33,279 nt of DNA from Corallococcus sicarius (GTDB lineage Bacteria > Myxococcota > Myxococcia > Myxococcales > Myxococcaceae): assembly GCF_003611735.1 (NCBI RefSeq), contig NZ_RAWG01000076.1, positions 1 to 33,279 of the forward strand. The letters are read 5' to 3'. Positions within the stretch are counted from its first letter, which is position 1. Every line of letters begins with the position of its first letter. The position numbers and the translations under genes are program-made. Below the pieces are notes generated by a model that saw nothing but the letters and a program-made list of their open reading frames with translations, had not been told where the DNA came from and ran no database searches. Shown here in pieces: positions 7,335 through 14,673 of the stretch.

Positions 7335-8558
7335 TCAATAGCTTCGCACCACCAGCACCGCGACCCGCCCCGGCTGCACGTGCACCTCGTGCGTCGTCGG
7401 CCGGCCCGGCGCATCCACCCGGACGGTGTGTTTTCCTGGAGCAAGCCGGAAGCGCGCCACCTGGAAATCCGCCGGCAGCGACAGCCAGGAGCGCAGGTCG
7501 GGCTGGTTGCCGGCGTTGAGCACCAGGAAGGTGAGCACGCCCAGTTCCTCGCTCTTCGTCAGCGCGCCCACGCCCGCGGCCACGCCCGCCTTGGCCACGG
7601 CGCCCGCGACCTGCTTGGCCAGCATGCGGCCGATGCGGTCGTTGAGGTGCACCTGGGCCACCCGGGCCAGCGACGTCACCGTCACCGCCCGCTCCGACTG
7701 GCCCTCCACCGCCACGAGCACCGGCGGTGAGCCTCCGCGGTCGCGGTACACGGGCACCGAGATGAGCTCTCCGGAGTCGTTGTAGTCGCGCGACGTGGAC
7801 GTCTTCTCCGGCGACAGGCCCGCCTCCACCACCACCACGAGCTGCCCGTCGCCGGGCGCCAGCGGCGCATGCTCCACGTCCGGGAACTTCTGCAACAGGG
7901 AGGCGTACGCGTCGTCGCGGCCCGTCTTCTTCGCCAGCCGCAACAGGGGCTCCACCAGCCCGCCCAGCCGGGGCTCCAGCTCATACGCCTTCATGTAGTC
8001 GATGAAGGCCGAGTCCCACTCGCGCTGGTCCTCGTACAGCACGCCGCCCAGGTAGCGGGCGATGGCGAGCTGTTCGTAGGGCTTCTTCTCCTCGGTGATC
8101 ATCTTCTCGATGCGCTCGTTGACGCGGCGGACCTCCACGAGCGCGTCCTCGTCCCGGCCCAGCTGCGCGTAGTTGAGCGACTGGAGGACGGAGATCATCA
8201 GCTTCTCGAAGTCCTCTCCCCGGTAGGCGCGGCGGCGCTCGTTGCTCAGGAGCACCCCGGCCTCCTCGCTCACGGAGGTGACGTCCAGCTCACCGCTGAG
8301 CCGGTCCGCCTCCGCGAACACGCGGGTGCTCTCCTCCCACTGCCCGGCTGCGTGCAGCACCATGCCCCGGTCCAACAGCAGCAGCAGCTGGTCGCGCGGC
8401 GGGGCTTCCTTCTGCTCCTGGTCCAGCTCCTGGAGCGCGCGCGGATAGTCGGAGGACTGGTACGCCGAGCGCACCGACGCGGTGCGCGCCACGTAGTCGC
8501 TGGCGCAACCGCTCAGCAAGCCCAGGGCCACGAGGAACAACAGGCCCCAGCGCGCCAC
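7335..8558 (-). CDS. COG3014-like TPR lipoprotein
   Basis: A lipoprotein with helical TPR-like repeats (YQSSDYPRALQEL, AAGQWEESTRVF, LGRDEDALVEVRRV, QREWDSAFIDYMKAY) in the first two thirds and a beta-rich C-terminal region. I place the start at GTG 8558, giving MARWGLLFLVALGLLSGC, a textbook lipoprotein signal with Cys18 as lipidation site (407 residues). A longer in-frame start at GTG 8627 (430 residues) would give a 40-residue signal region with no ribosome site, but would sit only 8 bp after the LpoB-like gene. GGAGG lies 3 nt before 8558. Adjacent COG3014-type and LpoB-type genes are a recurring pair; the protein probably acts at the outer membrane or periplasm. Confidence 0.75.
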   Translation of the reverse strand: MARWGLLFLVALGLLSGCASDYVARTASVRSAYQSSDYPRALQELDQEQKEAPPRDQLLLLLDRGMVLHAAGQWEESTRVFAEADRLSGELDVTSVSEEAGVLLSNERRRAYRGEDFEKLMISVLQSLNYAQLGRDEDALVEVRRVNERIEKMITEEKKPYEQLAIARYLGGVLYEDQREWDSAFIDYMKAYELEPRLGGLVEPLLRLAKKTGRDDAYASLLQKFPDVEHAPLAPGDGQLVVVVEAGLSPEKTSTSRDYNDSGELISVPVYRDRGGSPPVLVAVEGQSERAVTVTSLARVAQVHLNDRIGRMLAKQVAGAVAKAGVAAGVGALTKSEELGVLTFLVLNAGNQPDLRSWLSLPADFQVARFRLAPGKHTVRVDAPGRPTTHEVHVQPGRVAVLVVRSY

Positions 8559-8635
8559 ACCCCTCCGGTGCTGGGGAGGAGCGGCGACGCGTGGGGCCCG
8601 CGAGGCGATGTCGGTGGGCTTGGACACGGCGGGGA

Positions 8636-9247
8636 CTACCAGCTGACGCCCTGCTTCTCGAACTTCTTGCGGATCTGCTTCTCGTCCGTCCAGGCGATGG
8701 TGCCCGTGCGCACGTCGTTCAGCTTCGCCGTCATCTTGTAATAGACGAGCTTGTCGCGGCCGACCTCCTGGATGATGGAGGCGAGGTCGCCCGTCATCAG
8801 GAAGTCCACCGACGCCTGCTGGCCGGGGGCCTTGGCGGCCTCCGGGTTCACGTAGCCGGACTGCTGGTACTCGTACTCCTCCGCGATGTCCTGGCGCGCC
8901 TGCTGGTCCACCAGCGCGAAGCGGCCCGTCTGCGCGAGCGCCGTTTGAATCTTGTCCCCCAGCGAGCGCATGTCGATGTGCTCACTGGTGCTGTTGCGCA
9001 GCTTGCCCACGAGGACGATGGGCAGGGGCGAGCCCTGCGGCGGGGGCTGGGCGAAGCGCGGGGCGCTGGCGAGCGACTCGGCCATCTTCTTGGCGATGAG
9101 CTGCAGGTCGTTCTCGTTGAAGCGGTCCCCCAGCATCTCGATGGTGTTGGGGTCCTCGTAGGTGCCACGCGTATAGGCGCGGGGCCCATAGCAGCCGACG
9201 AGCGACGCGGCGACGAGGGCGGACAGCAACAGGCGGCGGGTGTTCAT
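8636..9247 (-). CDS. lpoB: LpoB-family penicillin-binding-protein activator lipoprotein
   Basis: A 203-residue lipoprotein. The signal MNTRRLLLSALVAASLVGC ends in the lipobox LVGC (Cys19). The body matches the LpoB family: the stretch IVLVGKLRNSTSEHID (about 75-90), LGDKIQTALAQTGRFALVD, then a run like VDFLMTGDLASI and KLNDVRTGTIAWTDEKQIRK at the end. LpoB of E. coli is an outer-membrane lipoprotein that reaches through the cell wall to activate PBP1B; the same role is inferred here. The start at 9247 is chosen over upstream in-frame codons because it opens the signal peptide and has AGGAG 11 bases upstream. It follows the preceding gene by 14 bp. Confidence 0.85.
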   Translation of the reverse strand: MNTRRLLLSALVAASLVGCYGPRAYTRGTYEDPNTIEMLGDRFNENDLQLIAKKMAESLASAPRFAQPPPQGSPLPIVLVGKLRNSTSEHIDMRSLGDKIQTALAQTGRFALVDQQARQDIAEEYEYQQSGYVNPEAAKAPGQQASVDFLMTGDLASIIQEVGRDKLVYYKMTAKLNDVRTGTIAWTDEKQIRKKFEKQGVSW

Positions 9248-9261
9248 GGTCGGGTTGACTC

Positions 9262-10077
9262 CTAGTTCCATTCGCATTCGAAGCGGCTGCCTTCGAAGTT
9301 CCACTTGTAGGCAAGCACCGCGTCGCGGCGGTAGCCGGCCGTCAACCGGCAGAGGCTCTGCAGCGAGCTGCGCGGATAGTCGAAGGTGTACGACTGCGCC
9401 TTCGCGCGCTCCTGCGGCGACAGCTGCGAGGGGTGCGTGAGCGTGGGGCTGGCGCTGGCGGCCACCATCACGCGGTGCGCGCCGTACGTCTTGAGCGGCA
9501 CGCGGCCCGCGAGCTGGATGCGGCGCACCGTGCGCGCAATCACGATGTCGCTGCGGTCCACCATCGTCTCGTGCGTGTTGCGCCGCTGCAGCAGCTCCGG
9601 GAGGTTCGCGGAGAAGACGCGGGTGATGTCCCCGTCGTCCACGAAGAAGTAGAGGAACGCCTCGCGCGCGGTGCGGCTCTCGCCGGTGAAGTCCAGCGTC
9701 ACCAGCAGGTCCAACTGACGGTTGGGCGCGAGCGCTTGGCGCGACACCGCCGCCAGCACCGTCTTGTCCACGCCCGCCTTCTTCAGGCGGATGAGGCCGT
9801 CCGCGCTCGCGTCACACGCGCAGCGGCGCTCTTCGATCATCTTCACCAGCTGCGCGGGTTCGAAGCCGGCCTGGGACAGCTTGGTCAGCTCCTCATCGGT
9901 GAGGGGCAGCTGGTCCGAGCGCTCATAGATGCGCGGCAGCTGGTTCGGGTCCCACTGGATGATGTTGTAGGTCTGCACGTCCCCGGTCGGGAACGGCAGG
10001 GACACGGCAGGAGGCGCGGCGCGAGGTGCCTGGGCGGCGGTCAACGCGACGGTGGCGGCGAGCAGTTGGGCGATCAT
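9262..10077 (-). CDS. Hypothetical secreted protein
   Basis: A 271-residue protein with a probable signal peptide (MIAQLLAATVALTAAQA). I do not recognise a family. Residues about 58-110 are helical (LTDEELTKLSQAGFEPAQLVKMIEE, then LIRLKKAGVDKTVLAAV), a pattern seen in small secreted helical repeats, with two cysteines in between (RRCACDAS). The rest (115-271) is beta-rich and ends in a Cys-containing segment (SLCRLTAGYRRDAVLAYKW, FECEWN). It sits 5 bp after the outer-membrane protein gene and 14 bp before the LpoB-like gene, so a periplasmic role linked to that lipoprotein pair is likely (inference). Confidence 0.75.
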   Translation of the reverse strand: MIAQLLAATVALTAAQAPRAAPPAVSLPFPTGDVQTYNIIQWDPNQLPRIYERSDQLPLTDEELTKLSQAGFEPAQLVKMIEERRCACDASADGLIRLKKAGVDKTVLAAVSRQALAPNRQLDLLVTLDFTGESRTAREAFLYFFVDDGDITRVFSANLPELLQRRNTHETMVDRSDIVIARTVRRIQLAGRVPLKTYGAHRVMVAASASPTLTHPSQLSPQERAKAQSYTFDYPRSSLQSLCRLTAGYRRDAVLAYKWNFEGSRFECEWN

Positions 10078-10082
10078 GGCGG

Positions 10083-10649
10083 TCAGAACCGGTATCCGAT
10101 GTTCATGAACAGCCGGTTCGTCACTCCTCCTCCCCCGATGGGGATGTCCGGCGAGTAGTGCAGGCCCATGAGGATGCGGTCGCGGCGGCCCAGGAACATC
10201 TCCGCGCCAATCTGCGGCGACAGGCCGAAGCGCAGGCCCTCACCCTCCGGGATGACGATGGCGCCCGCCTTGAGGCCGGCGGTGAAGGCCACCGGCCAGC
10301 CCCAGGTGCGGAAGGTGGGGCCCACATTGCCGATGAAGCGCCCGCCGTCGAAGACGTACGCGCCGCTGAAGTCCAGGCGGTACCAGTCATCCCCCCAGAG
10401 GGAGACGGTGGCGCCCACGAACAGCGGCGGACCTTCCGGCGCGCCCGCGGGGGGCTGCTGGGAGTGGATGGCGGCGCCCCAGTCGAACTGGAGCGAGACG
10501 CCCCGGCGGTTGTCGCCGTAGCCCCCCTTGCCGTACTCGGACTCCTCGGGCCCGTCGGTGCGACCGTCACGCTCCTGGGCGCTCGCGGTCAGCGGCGCGG
10601 CGACGGCCAGGAGCGCCAGGGCTCCGCACAACGTGACAGGACGCTTCAT
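10083..10649 (-). CDS. Predicted outer-membrane beta-barrel protein
   Basis: A 188-residue protein with a clear signal peptide (MKRPVTLCGALALLAVAAPLTASAQ). The mature part alternates short amphipathic beta strands with Gly and aromatic residues (GVSLQFDWGAAIHS, FVGATVSLWGDDWYRLDFSGAYVF, KAGAIVI) and ends in FMNIGYRF, with Phe last, as in outer-membrane barrels assembled by the BAM complex. About eight strands would fit its length. The start ATG 10649 has GGGGAG eight bases upstream; longer upstream frames lack a signal. It is the first gene of the six-gene - strand run. Confidence 0.8.
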   Translation of the reverse strand: MKRPVTLCGALALLAVAAPLTASAQERDGRTDGPEESEYGKGGYGDNRRGVSLQFDWGAAIHSQQPPAGAPEGPPLFVGATVSLWGDDWYRLDFSGAYVFDGGRFIGNVGPTFRTWGWPVAFTAGLKAGAIVIPEGEGLRFGLSPQIGAEMFLGRRDRILMGLHYSPDIPIGGGGVTNRLFMNIGYRF

Positions 10650-10712
10650 CTGTTGGACTCCCCAAGCGTGGATGCGATGGCTCTGTGCGCGTATGACGTC
10701 GCGCGGACCGAC

Positions 10713-10742
10713 ATATTCATCGTGCGGCGAACGTCCGTGCAA
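10713..10742 (-). promoter_or_regulatory. Possible housekeeping promoter for the 10649-5734 gene run
   Basis: On the - strand TTGCAC (10742-10737) is followed after 18 bp by GAATAT (10718-10713). The -35 matches TTGACA at four positions, the -10 is weak. It lies in the only AT-richer patch of the 116-bp gap between the MscS channel gene and the outer-membrane protein gene, about 57 nt before the start codon. Confidence 0.25.
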
Positions 10743-10765
10743 GCGCCTGTTCTTCCAGGCCCTCT

Positions 10766-12403
10766 TCAGGCCCGGGGCTCCGGAGCGCCGGCGGTGGCGT
10801 TCTCCCCGTCCTTGGAAGGCGGGACGAGCGCAGGCCGGGATTCGCTGCGCACGGTGGGCAGCCACTGGGGGCGGGCGCGCAGGAAGAGGACCATCTGCTC
10901 CCGGACGAGGAAGCGCAGGTCACCCAGCTTGTCGGAGTTCGCCGCGCTCACCAGGGCGCGCACCGTGAGGGTCTTGTCCATCACGTCGAAGACCACGAGG
11001 GTCTTCACCCGGCCGTCCCACAGGTCCCGGCCCTCGTGGGCGAGGATGCGGTCCAGCTCCGCGCGCAGCGCGTCGATGTCCGCCATGTAGTCCACCTGGA
11101 GGATGATGGTCCCCAGCATCTCCGGGGCCCCCTTGCTCCAGTTCTGGAACGGCTTGTCCAGGAACTGGGTGATGGGGATCACCATCCGGCGCTGGTCCCA
11201 GATGCGCAGCACGACGTACGTGAGGGTGATCTCCTCCACCGTGCCGAACTCGCCCTCCACCAGCACCTGGTCCCCGATGCTGACGGGCTGGGTGATGGAC
11301 AGCTGGATGCCGGCGAGCAGCGTGGAGATGGACTTCTGCGCGGCAAGACCGATGACGAGGCCCGCGATACCGGCGGAGGCGAGCAGCGACACGCCCACGT
11401 TGCGGACCACCTCGAACTGCATGAGCAGCAGCGCGGCGGCGATGACGTAGGTGGCCACCTCGAACACCGCGCGCAGCACGGCCAGCTGCGTGCGCAGGGC
11501 TCGCGCCCGGGGAGCGCTGCCCGCCTCCGGGGTGACGCGGCCCTGGACGAACGCCTCCGACACGCGGAGGAAGCGCAGGATGAACCACGCCACCGCGATG
11601 ATGAGCAGCGAGTAGCTCACCCGCTCGCTCAAGAGCCGCAGCTTGGGCGGCAGGAGCAGGAACGACGTGCCCAGCGCGAGCAGGCCCGCGAAGAACGGCA
11701 GCCGCAAAGGGCCCCGGCCCGCGCCGACGAGCTGGTCGTCCCAGGCGATGTTCGTCCAGTGCGCCACCCGCATCGCGGTCGCGAGCAGCAGCCGCTCCAA
11801 GAGCAGCGAGAGGATCCACGCGCCCAGCAGCGTCACCGCGAGGCCCAGCCACTGCCACAGCTCCAGGCCCATCACGGTGCGGTCGAAGAAGAAGGACGGC
11901 AGCGTCTCCGTGAGCAGCGGGCCGTACTCGTCGAAGAGCGGATCCACCATCTTCACGGTGGCCTCGGCGAAGACCCAGGTGGGCACGCCCTCCACCGTCA
12001 CCCGCTGCAGGCGGATGGGCACGCTCGTGCCCTTGAGCGGGATGGCGCCCAGCGAGTCGAAGCGCGAGTTGGCGGCGTCCGCCTCCGGCGTCTTGGACAG
12101 CACGGACACGTCCACGGACAGCTCACGGTCCAGGACGAACTTCAGCCGGCGGGCCAGCTGTGGGCCCTGCGTGGCCTGTTCGGCGGCCGGGAGGTGGTCC
12201 AGGTACAGGTAGTGGGCGGCGCGGGGGTAGTCCCCGCGATGCACCGCGTCCAGGAACCCCTGGGTGGTGGTGCGCGGCGACAAACGGTCGAGGTCCTGGG
12301 GGACCTGCCCCAGGCCCGGGTTGAGCGCGGCGGCGGGGAGGCCGGCCAGGACGCTCCAGAGGAGGACGAGGGCCGCCAGGGCCCGGTGGGCTCTCTGCTT
12401 CAT
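10766..12403 (-). CDS. MscS-family mechanosensitive ion channel
   Basis: A 545-residue protein: signal-like segment (residues 8-26), a periplasmic domain of about 150 residues (LDAVHRGDYPRAAHYLYLDHL...), then membrane helices around 180-205, 236-252, 265-280 and 315-330. The MscS pore helix and beta domain follow: VGVSLLASAGIAGLVIGLAA (336-355) with its Gly/Ala packing pattern, then QKSISTLLAGIQLSITQPVSIGDQV, typical of the family. The cytoplasmic end runs to 545. It opens under membrane tension to release solutes. ATG 12403 has GGAGG five bases upstream; an ATG at 12415 is possible. It diverges from the response regulator gene across 182 bp. Confidence 0.92.
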   Translation of the reverse strand: MKQRAHRALAALVLLWSVLAGLPAAALNPGLGQVPQDLDRLSPRTTTQGFLDAVHRGDYPRAAHYLYLDHLPAAEQATQGPQLARRLKFVLDRELSVDVSVLSKTPEADAANSRFDSLGAIPLKGTSVPIRLQRVTVEGVPTWVFAEATVKMVDPLFDEYGPLLTETLPSFFFDRTVMGLELWQWLGLAVTLLGAWILSLLLERLLLATAMRVAHWTNIAWDDQLVGAGRGPLRLPFFAGLLALGTSFLLLPPKLRLLSERVSYSLLIIAVAWFILRFLRVSEAFVQGRVTPEAGSAPRARALRTQLAVLRAVFEVATYVIAAALLLMQFEVVRNVGVSLLASAGIAGLVIGLAAQKSISTLLAGIQLSITQPVSIGDQVLVEGEFGTVEEITLTYVVLRIWDQRRMVIPITQFLDKPFQNWSKGAPEMLGTIILQVDYMADIDALRAELDRILAHEGRDLWDGRVKTLVVFDVMDKTLTVRALVSAANSDKLGDLRFLVREQMVLFLRARPQWLPTVRSESRPALVPPSKDGENATAGAPEPRA

Positions 12404-12534
12404 GGGCGCCTCCATACCTTGTTTCGGCCCCGGTGCCCGTGAAAGTCGGACTTGCTCCCGGGGCGGCCGGGCGGGCGGAAAACCCCTGCCACAGAGAGCC
12501 GGAAACCGGGGTCCGGGGGCTCCACGGGAAAGCA

Positions 12535-12564
12535 TTGGTGCGCTGCGAGGTGGTGGGCTAGAAC
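12535..12564 (+). promoter_or_regulatory. Possible promoter for response regulator/cytochrome pair
   Basis: TTGGTG (12535-12540) and TAGAAC (12559-12564) are spaced 18 bp, matching the -35 at three and the -10 at four of six positions. A start near 12571 leaves a leader of about 15 nt carrying the ribosome site GGAAGG (12575-12580) before the GTG. The rest of the 182-bp divergent gap (12404-12585) shows no clear - strand promoter. Confidence 0.3.
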
Positions 12565-12585
12565 CGACCCCCAAGGAAGGTCGCC

Positions 12586-12972
12586 GTGTCCGAGCAGAAG
12601 CGAAGAATCCTCCTGATTGACGACAGCGAGATCACCCTCGCCATGGAGAAGGCCGTCCTGGAGGCGCGCGGCTACGAGGTCGTGGCCACCTCCACACTCA
12701 TGGAGTTTGAGAAAACGCTCCAGAGCTGGCGGCCGGACCTCATCCTCACCGACATCCACATGCCCGAGGCCAAGGGCACGGACATCTGCCGCACGTTGAA
12801 GAACGAGTACGGCACCCAGGACATCCCCATCGTCCTGTTCTCCAGCCTGCCGGACGACGAGCTGTCGAAGCTGGCCGAGCAGGTCGGCGCGGATGGCTCG
12901 CTCTCCAAGGTGAACGGCCTGGAGGCAATGGGCGAGAAGATCGACGAACTGGTGCAGAGCATCCTCTGGTGA
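12586..12972 (+). CDS. Single-domain response regulator (CheY-like receiver)
   Basis: A 128-residue stand-alone receiver domain. The acidic pair Asp12-Asp13 (LLIDDSE), the phospho-acceptor Asp56 (LILTDIHMP), the Ser86-Ser87 switch position (VLFSSLP; usually Thr/Ser) and Lys108 (LSKV) are all present, so it should be phosphorylatable. It has no output domain, so it acts by protein contact or as a phosphate relay. The GTG start has GGAAGG five bases upstream. Its stop overlaps the start of the cytochrome gene (TGATG), so the two are translated together. No partner kinase is adjacent; the orphan kinase at 29884 is a distant possibility only. Confidence 0.93.
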   Translation: MSEQKRRILLIDDSEITLAMEKAVLEARGYEVVATSTLMEFEKTLQSWRPDLILTDIHMPEAKGTDICRTLKNEYGTQDIPIVLFSSLPDDELSKLAEQVGADGSLSKVNGLEAMGEKIDELVQSILW

Positions 12973-14549
12973 TGGGGATGCGCGCGGTCGTCCTCGCGGC
13001 GCTCGTGGGCGCGCTCCTCACCGGATGCAGGCGACAGGAGTCGCGCCCCCAGGAGGGCGCCTCCCCGACGTCCCAGGTCACCTCCCCTCCCGCCGCCGCG
13101 TCCCCGCCGGGCGCCGTCCTCATCCTCTCCGCCGACACGCGCGGCTACCTGGGCCCCTGCGGGTGCAGTGAGAACATGCGCGGCGGCATTGGCCGGGCGG
13201 CGTTCCAGGTGCAGGAGGCGCGCAAGGGCGGCCAGCCGGTGCTCTATGTGGACGGCGGCAACAGCCTCTTCGGCGAGTCGCACCTCAAGCCGGACCAGGT
13301 GCCCCAGGAGGAGCGCAAGGCGAAGGCGCTCGCGGACGCGTTGCGCACCATGGGGCTCGCGGTGCGGGCCACGGGCGGATTGGACGACACGCGCGGCGCG
13401 GACTTCCGCCGGGGGCTGGGGCTTCCGGAGGTGGCGCCGGGCGGGGTGAAGTTGCTGGACGCGGGCGCGCGCAAGGTGGGCGTGGTGGCGGCGGCGTCGG
13501 CGGAAGCGCTCGTGAAGGCCAGCCAGCAGGCGCGGGAAAAGGGCGCGGACTTCGTGGTGGGGCTGTTGGATCAGCCGCTGGAGGCCGCGCAGGCCGCCGC
13601 CGCGCTGCCGGGGCTCGCCGCGAACCTGGTGGTCGCCACGCACAGCGCCGGGGAGTTCTCCGCGGAGACCAACCGGCTGGTGCGCTCCGACGTGCCGGTG
13701 GTGGCGGTGCAGAGCAAGGGCCGCTCGCTGCTGCGCGTGGACCTGACGTACGCGGCCGCGCGCGGTCCATTCGCGCTCCAGCGCTCGCAGGGGGACGTGG
13801 ACCGGGAGGTGACGGCGCTGGAGCAGCGCATGGCGCTCCTGGACAAGGAGATCAACCTGCCGGGCATCGACCCGAAGCTCAAGGCGCTCAAGCAGGGCAA
13901 GCGCGACGAGCTCTCCGCGCGCAAGCAGGCCTTCCTCACCGCGCCGCCCGCGCCCGCCACCGACGTCAACGGCTTCGCGCTGCGCTTCCTGCCGCTGGAG
14001 GCCGACCTGCCCTCCGCTCCGGACGCGCAGGCGCTGGTGAAGGCCTACGACGCGGACGTGGGGAAGCTGAACCTCGCGTGGGCGAAGGAGCACGGCCAGG
14101 ACTGCCCGCTCCCCGCCAAGGGGAAGGCAGGCTTCGTCGGCAGCGCGGCCTGCGCGGACTGCCACGCCGAGGCCACCACCGTGTGGCAGGCCACGAAGCA
14201 CCACCACGCGTGGGAGACGCTGGAAGAGGTGGGCAAGCAGCACCACCTCAACTGCATCGGCTGCCACGTCACCGGCTGGCAGGAGCCCGGCGGCGTGTGC
14301 CGGTTGGACAAGGTGGCCGGGCGCGAGGACGTGGGCTGCGAGAGCTGCCATGGCCCGGGCTCGCTGCACGTGGACGCCCCCAGCCCGGACACCATCGTCG
14401 GCAAGCCGGGACAGGCCACGTGCGTCACCTGCCACAACCCGGAGAACTCACCGCACTTCGACTTCGCCACCTACCTGCCCCGGGTGCTCGGCCCAGGCCA
14501 TGGAAAGCCGGTGAAGAGCGGACAAGCAGGAGAGCCCCCGGCGAAATAG
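12972..14549 (+). CDS. Tetraheme cytochrome c lipoprotein with degenerate 5'-nucleotidase-like domain
   Basis: A 525-residue exported protein. The lipobox LLTGC places Cys19 as lipid anchor. Residues about 48-260 resemble the UshA/5'-nucleotidase metallophosphatase fold found in some multiheme proteins: ILSADTRGYLGPCGC and GGIGRAA, then VDGGNSLFG and GGLDD where active enzymes carry the Asp/Asn-His ligands, so catalysis is doubtful. A helical linker (275-325) follows. The C-terminal part has four heme-binding CxxCH motifs: CADCH (394), CIGCH (428), CESCH (456) and CVTCH (484), in a cytochrome c554-like order, with extra His (KHHHAW, KQHHLNC) as possible distal ligands. Probably a periplasmic electron carrier. 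Start ATG 12972 overlaps the regulator's TGA; a GTG at 12969 and an ATG at 12978 are alternatives. Confidence 0.88.
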   Translation: MGMRAVVLAALVGALLTGCRRQESRPQEGASPTSQVTSPPAAASPPGAVLILSADTRGYLGPCGCSENMRGGIGRAAFQVQEARKGGQPVLYVDGGNSLFGESHLKPDQVPQEERKAKALADALRTMGLAVRATGGLDDTRGADFRRGLGLPEVAPGGVKLLDAGARKVGVVAAASAEALVKASQQAREKGADFVVGLLDQPLEAAQAAAALPGLAANLVVATHSAGEFSAETNRLVRSDVPVVAVQSKGRSLLRVDLTYAAARGPFALQRSQGDVDREVTALEQRMALLDKEINLPGIDPKLKALKQGKRDELSARKQAFLTAPPAPATDVNGFALRFLPLEADLPSAPDAQALVKAYDADVGKLNLAWAKEHGQDCPLPAKGKAGFVGSAACADCHAEATTVWQATKHHHAWETLEEVGKQHHLNCIGCHVTGWQEPGGVCRLDKVAGREDVGCESCHGPGSLHVDAPSPDTIVGKPGQATCVTCHNPENSPHFDFATYLPRVLGPGHGKPVKSGQAGEPPAK

Positions 14550-14584
14550 GGCGCCTGCCCCCACGCGGCGTCCGTCCCGGGGGC
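14534..14584 (+). terminator. Weak terminator candidate after the cytochrome gene
   Basis: GCCCCCGG (14534-14541) and CCGGGGGC (14577-14584) pair perfectly over 8 bp, with a 35-nt loop that includes the TAG stop. A smaller GGGC/GCCC hairpin lies inside the loop. The loop is long and no T-run follows, so the call rests only on position. Confidence 0.25.
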
Positions 14585-14603
14585 ATACCCGGCGACTTGT
14601 TGT

Positions 14604-14631
14604 TTGACTGTCAAGAAAGCTGGCGAATACT
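14604..14631 (+). promoter_or_regulatory. Housekeeping-type promoter for transglycosylase gene
   Basis: TTGACT (14604-14609; five of six to the -35 consensus) and AATACT (14626-14631; four of six to the -10) are spaced 16 bp. The expected start is near 14638, giving a leader of about 36 nt before ATG 14674. The -35 box is part of a short palindrome, TTGAC-T-GTCAA (14604-14614). This is the best-matching housekeeping promoter in the window. Confidence 0.5.
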
Positions 14632-14673
14632 GCGGCCTTCGCCTGCTTCTGGGCGACCTCGCCGGGCGTTGCC

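Noticed and set aside
10745-10760. GCCTG/CAGGC hairpin after the MscS channel gene
   Set aside because: Only 5 bp, no T-run, and common by chance; not listed as a terminator.
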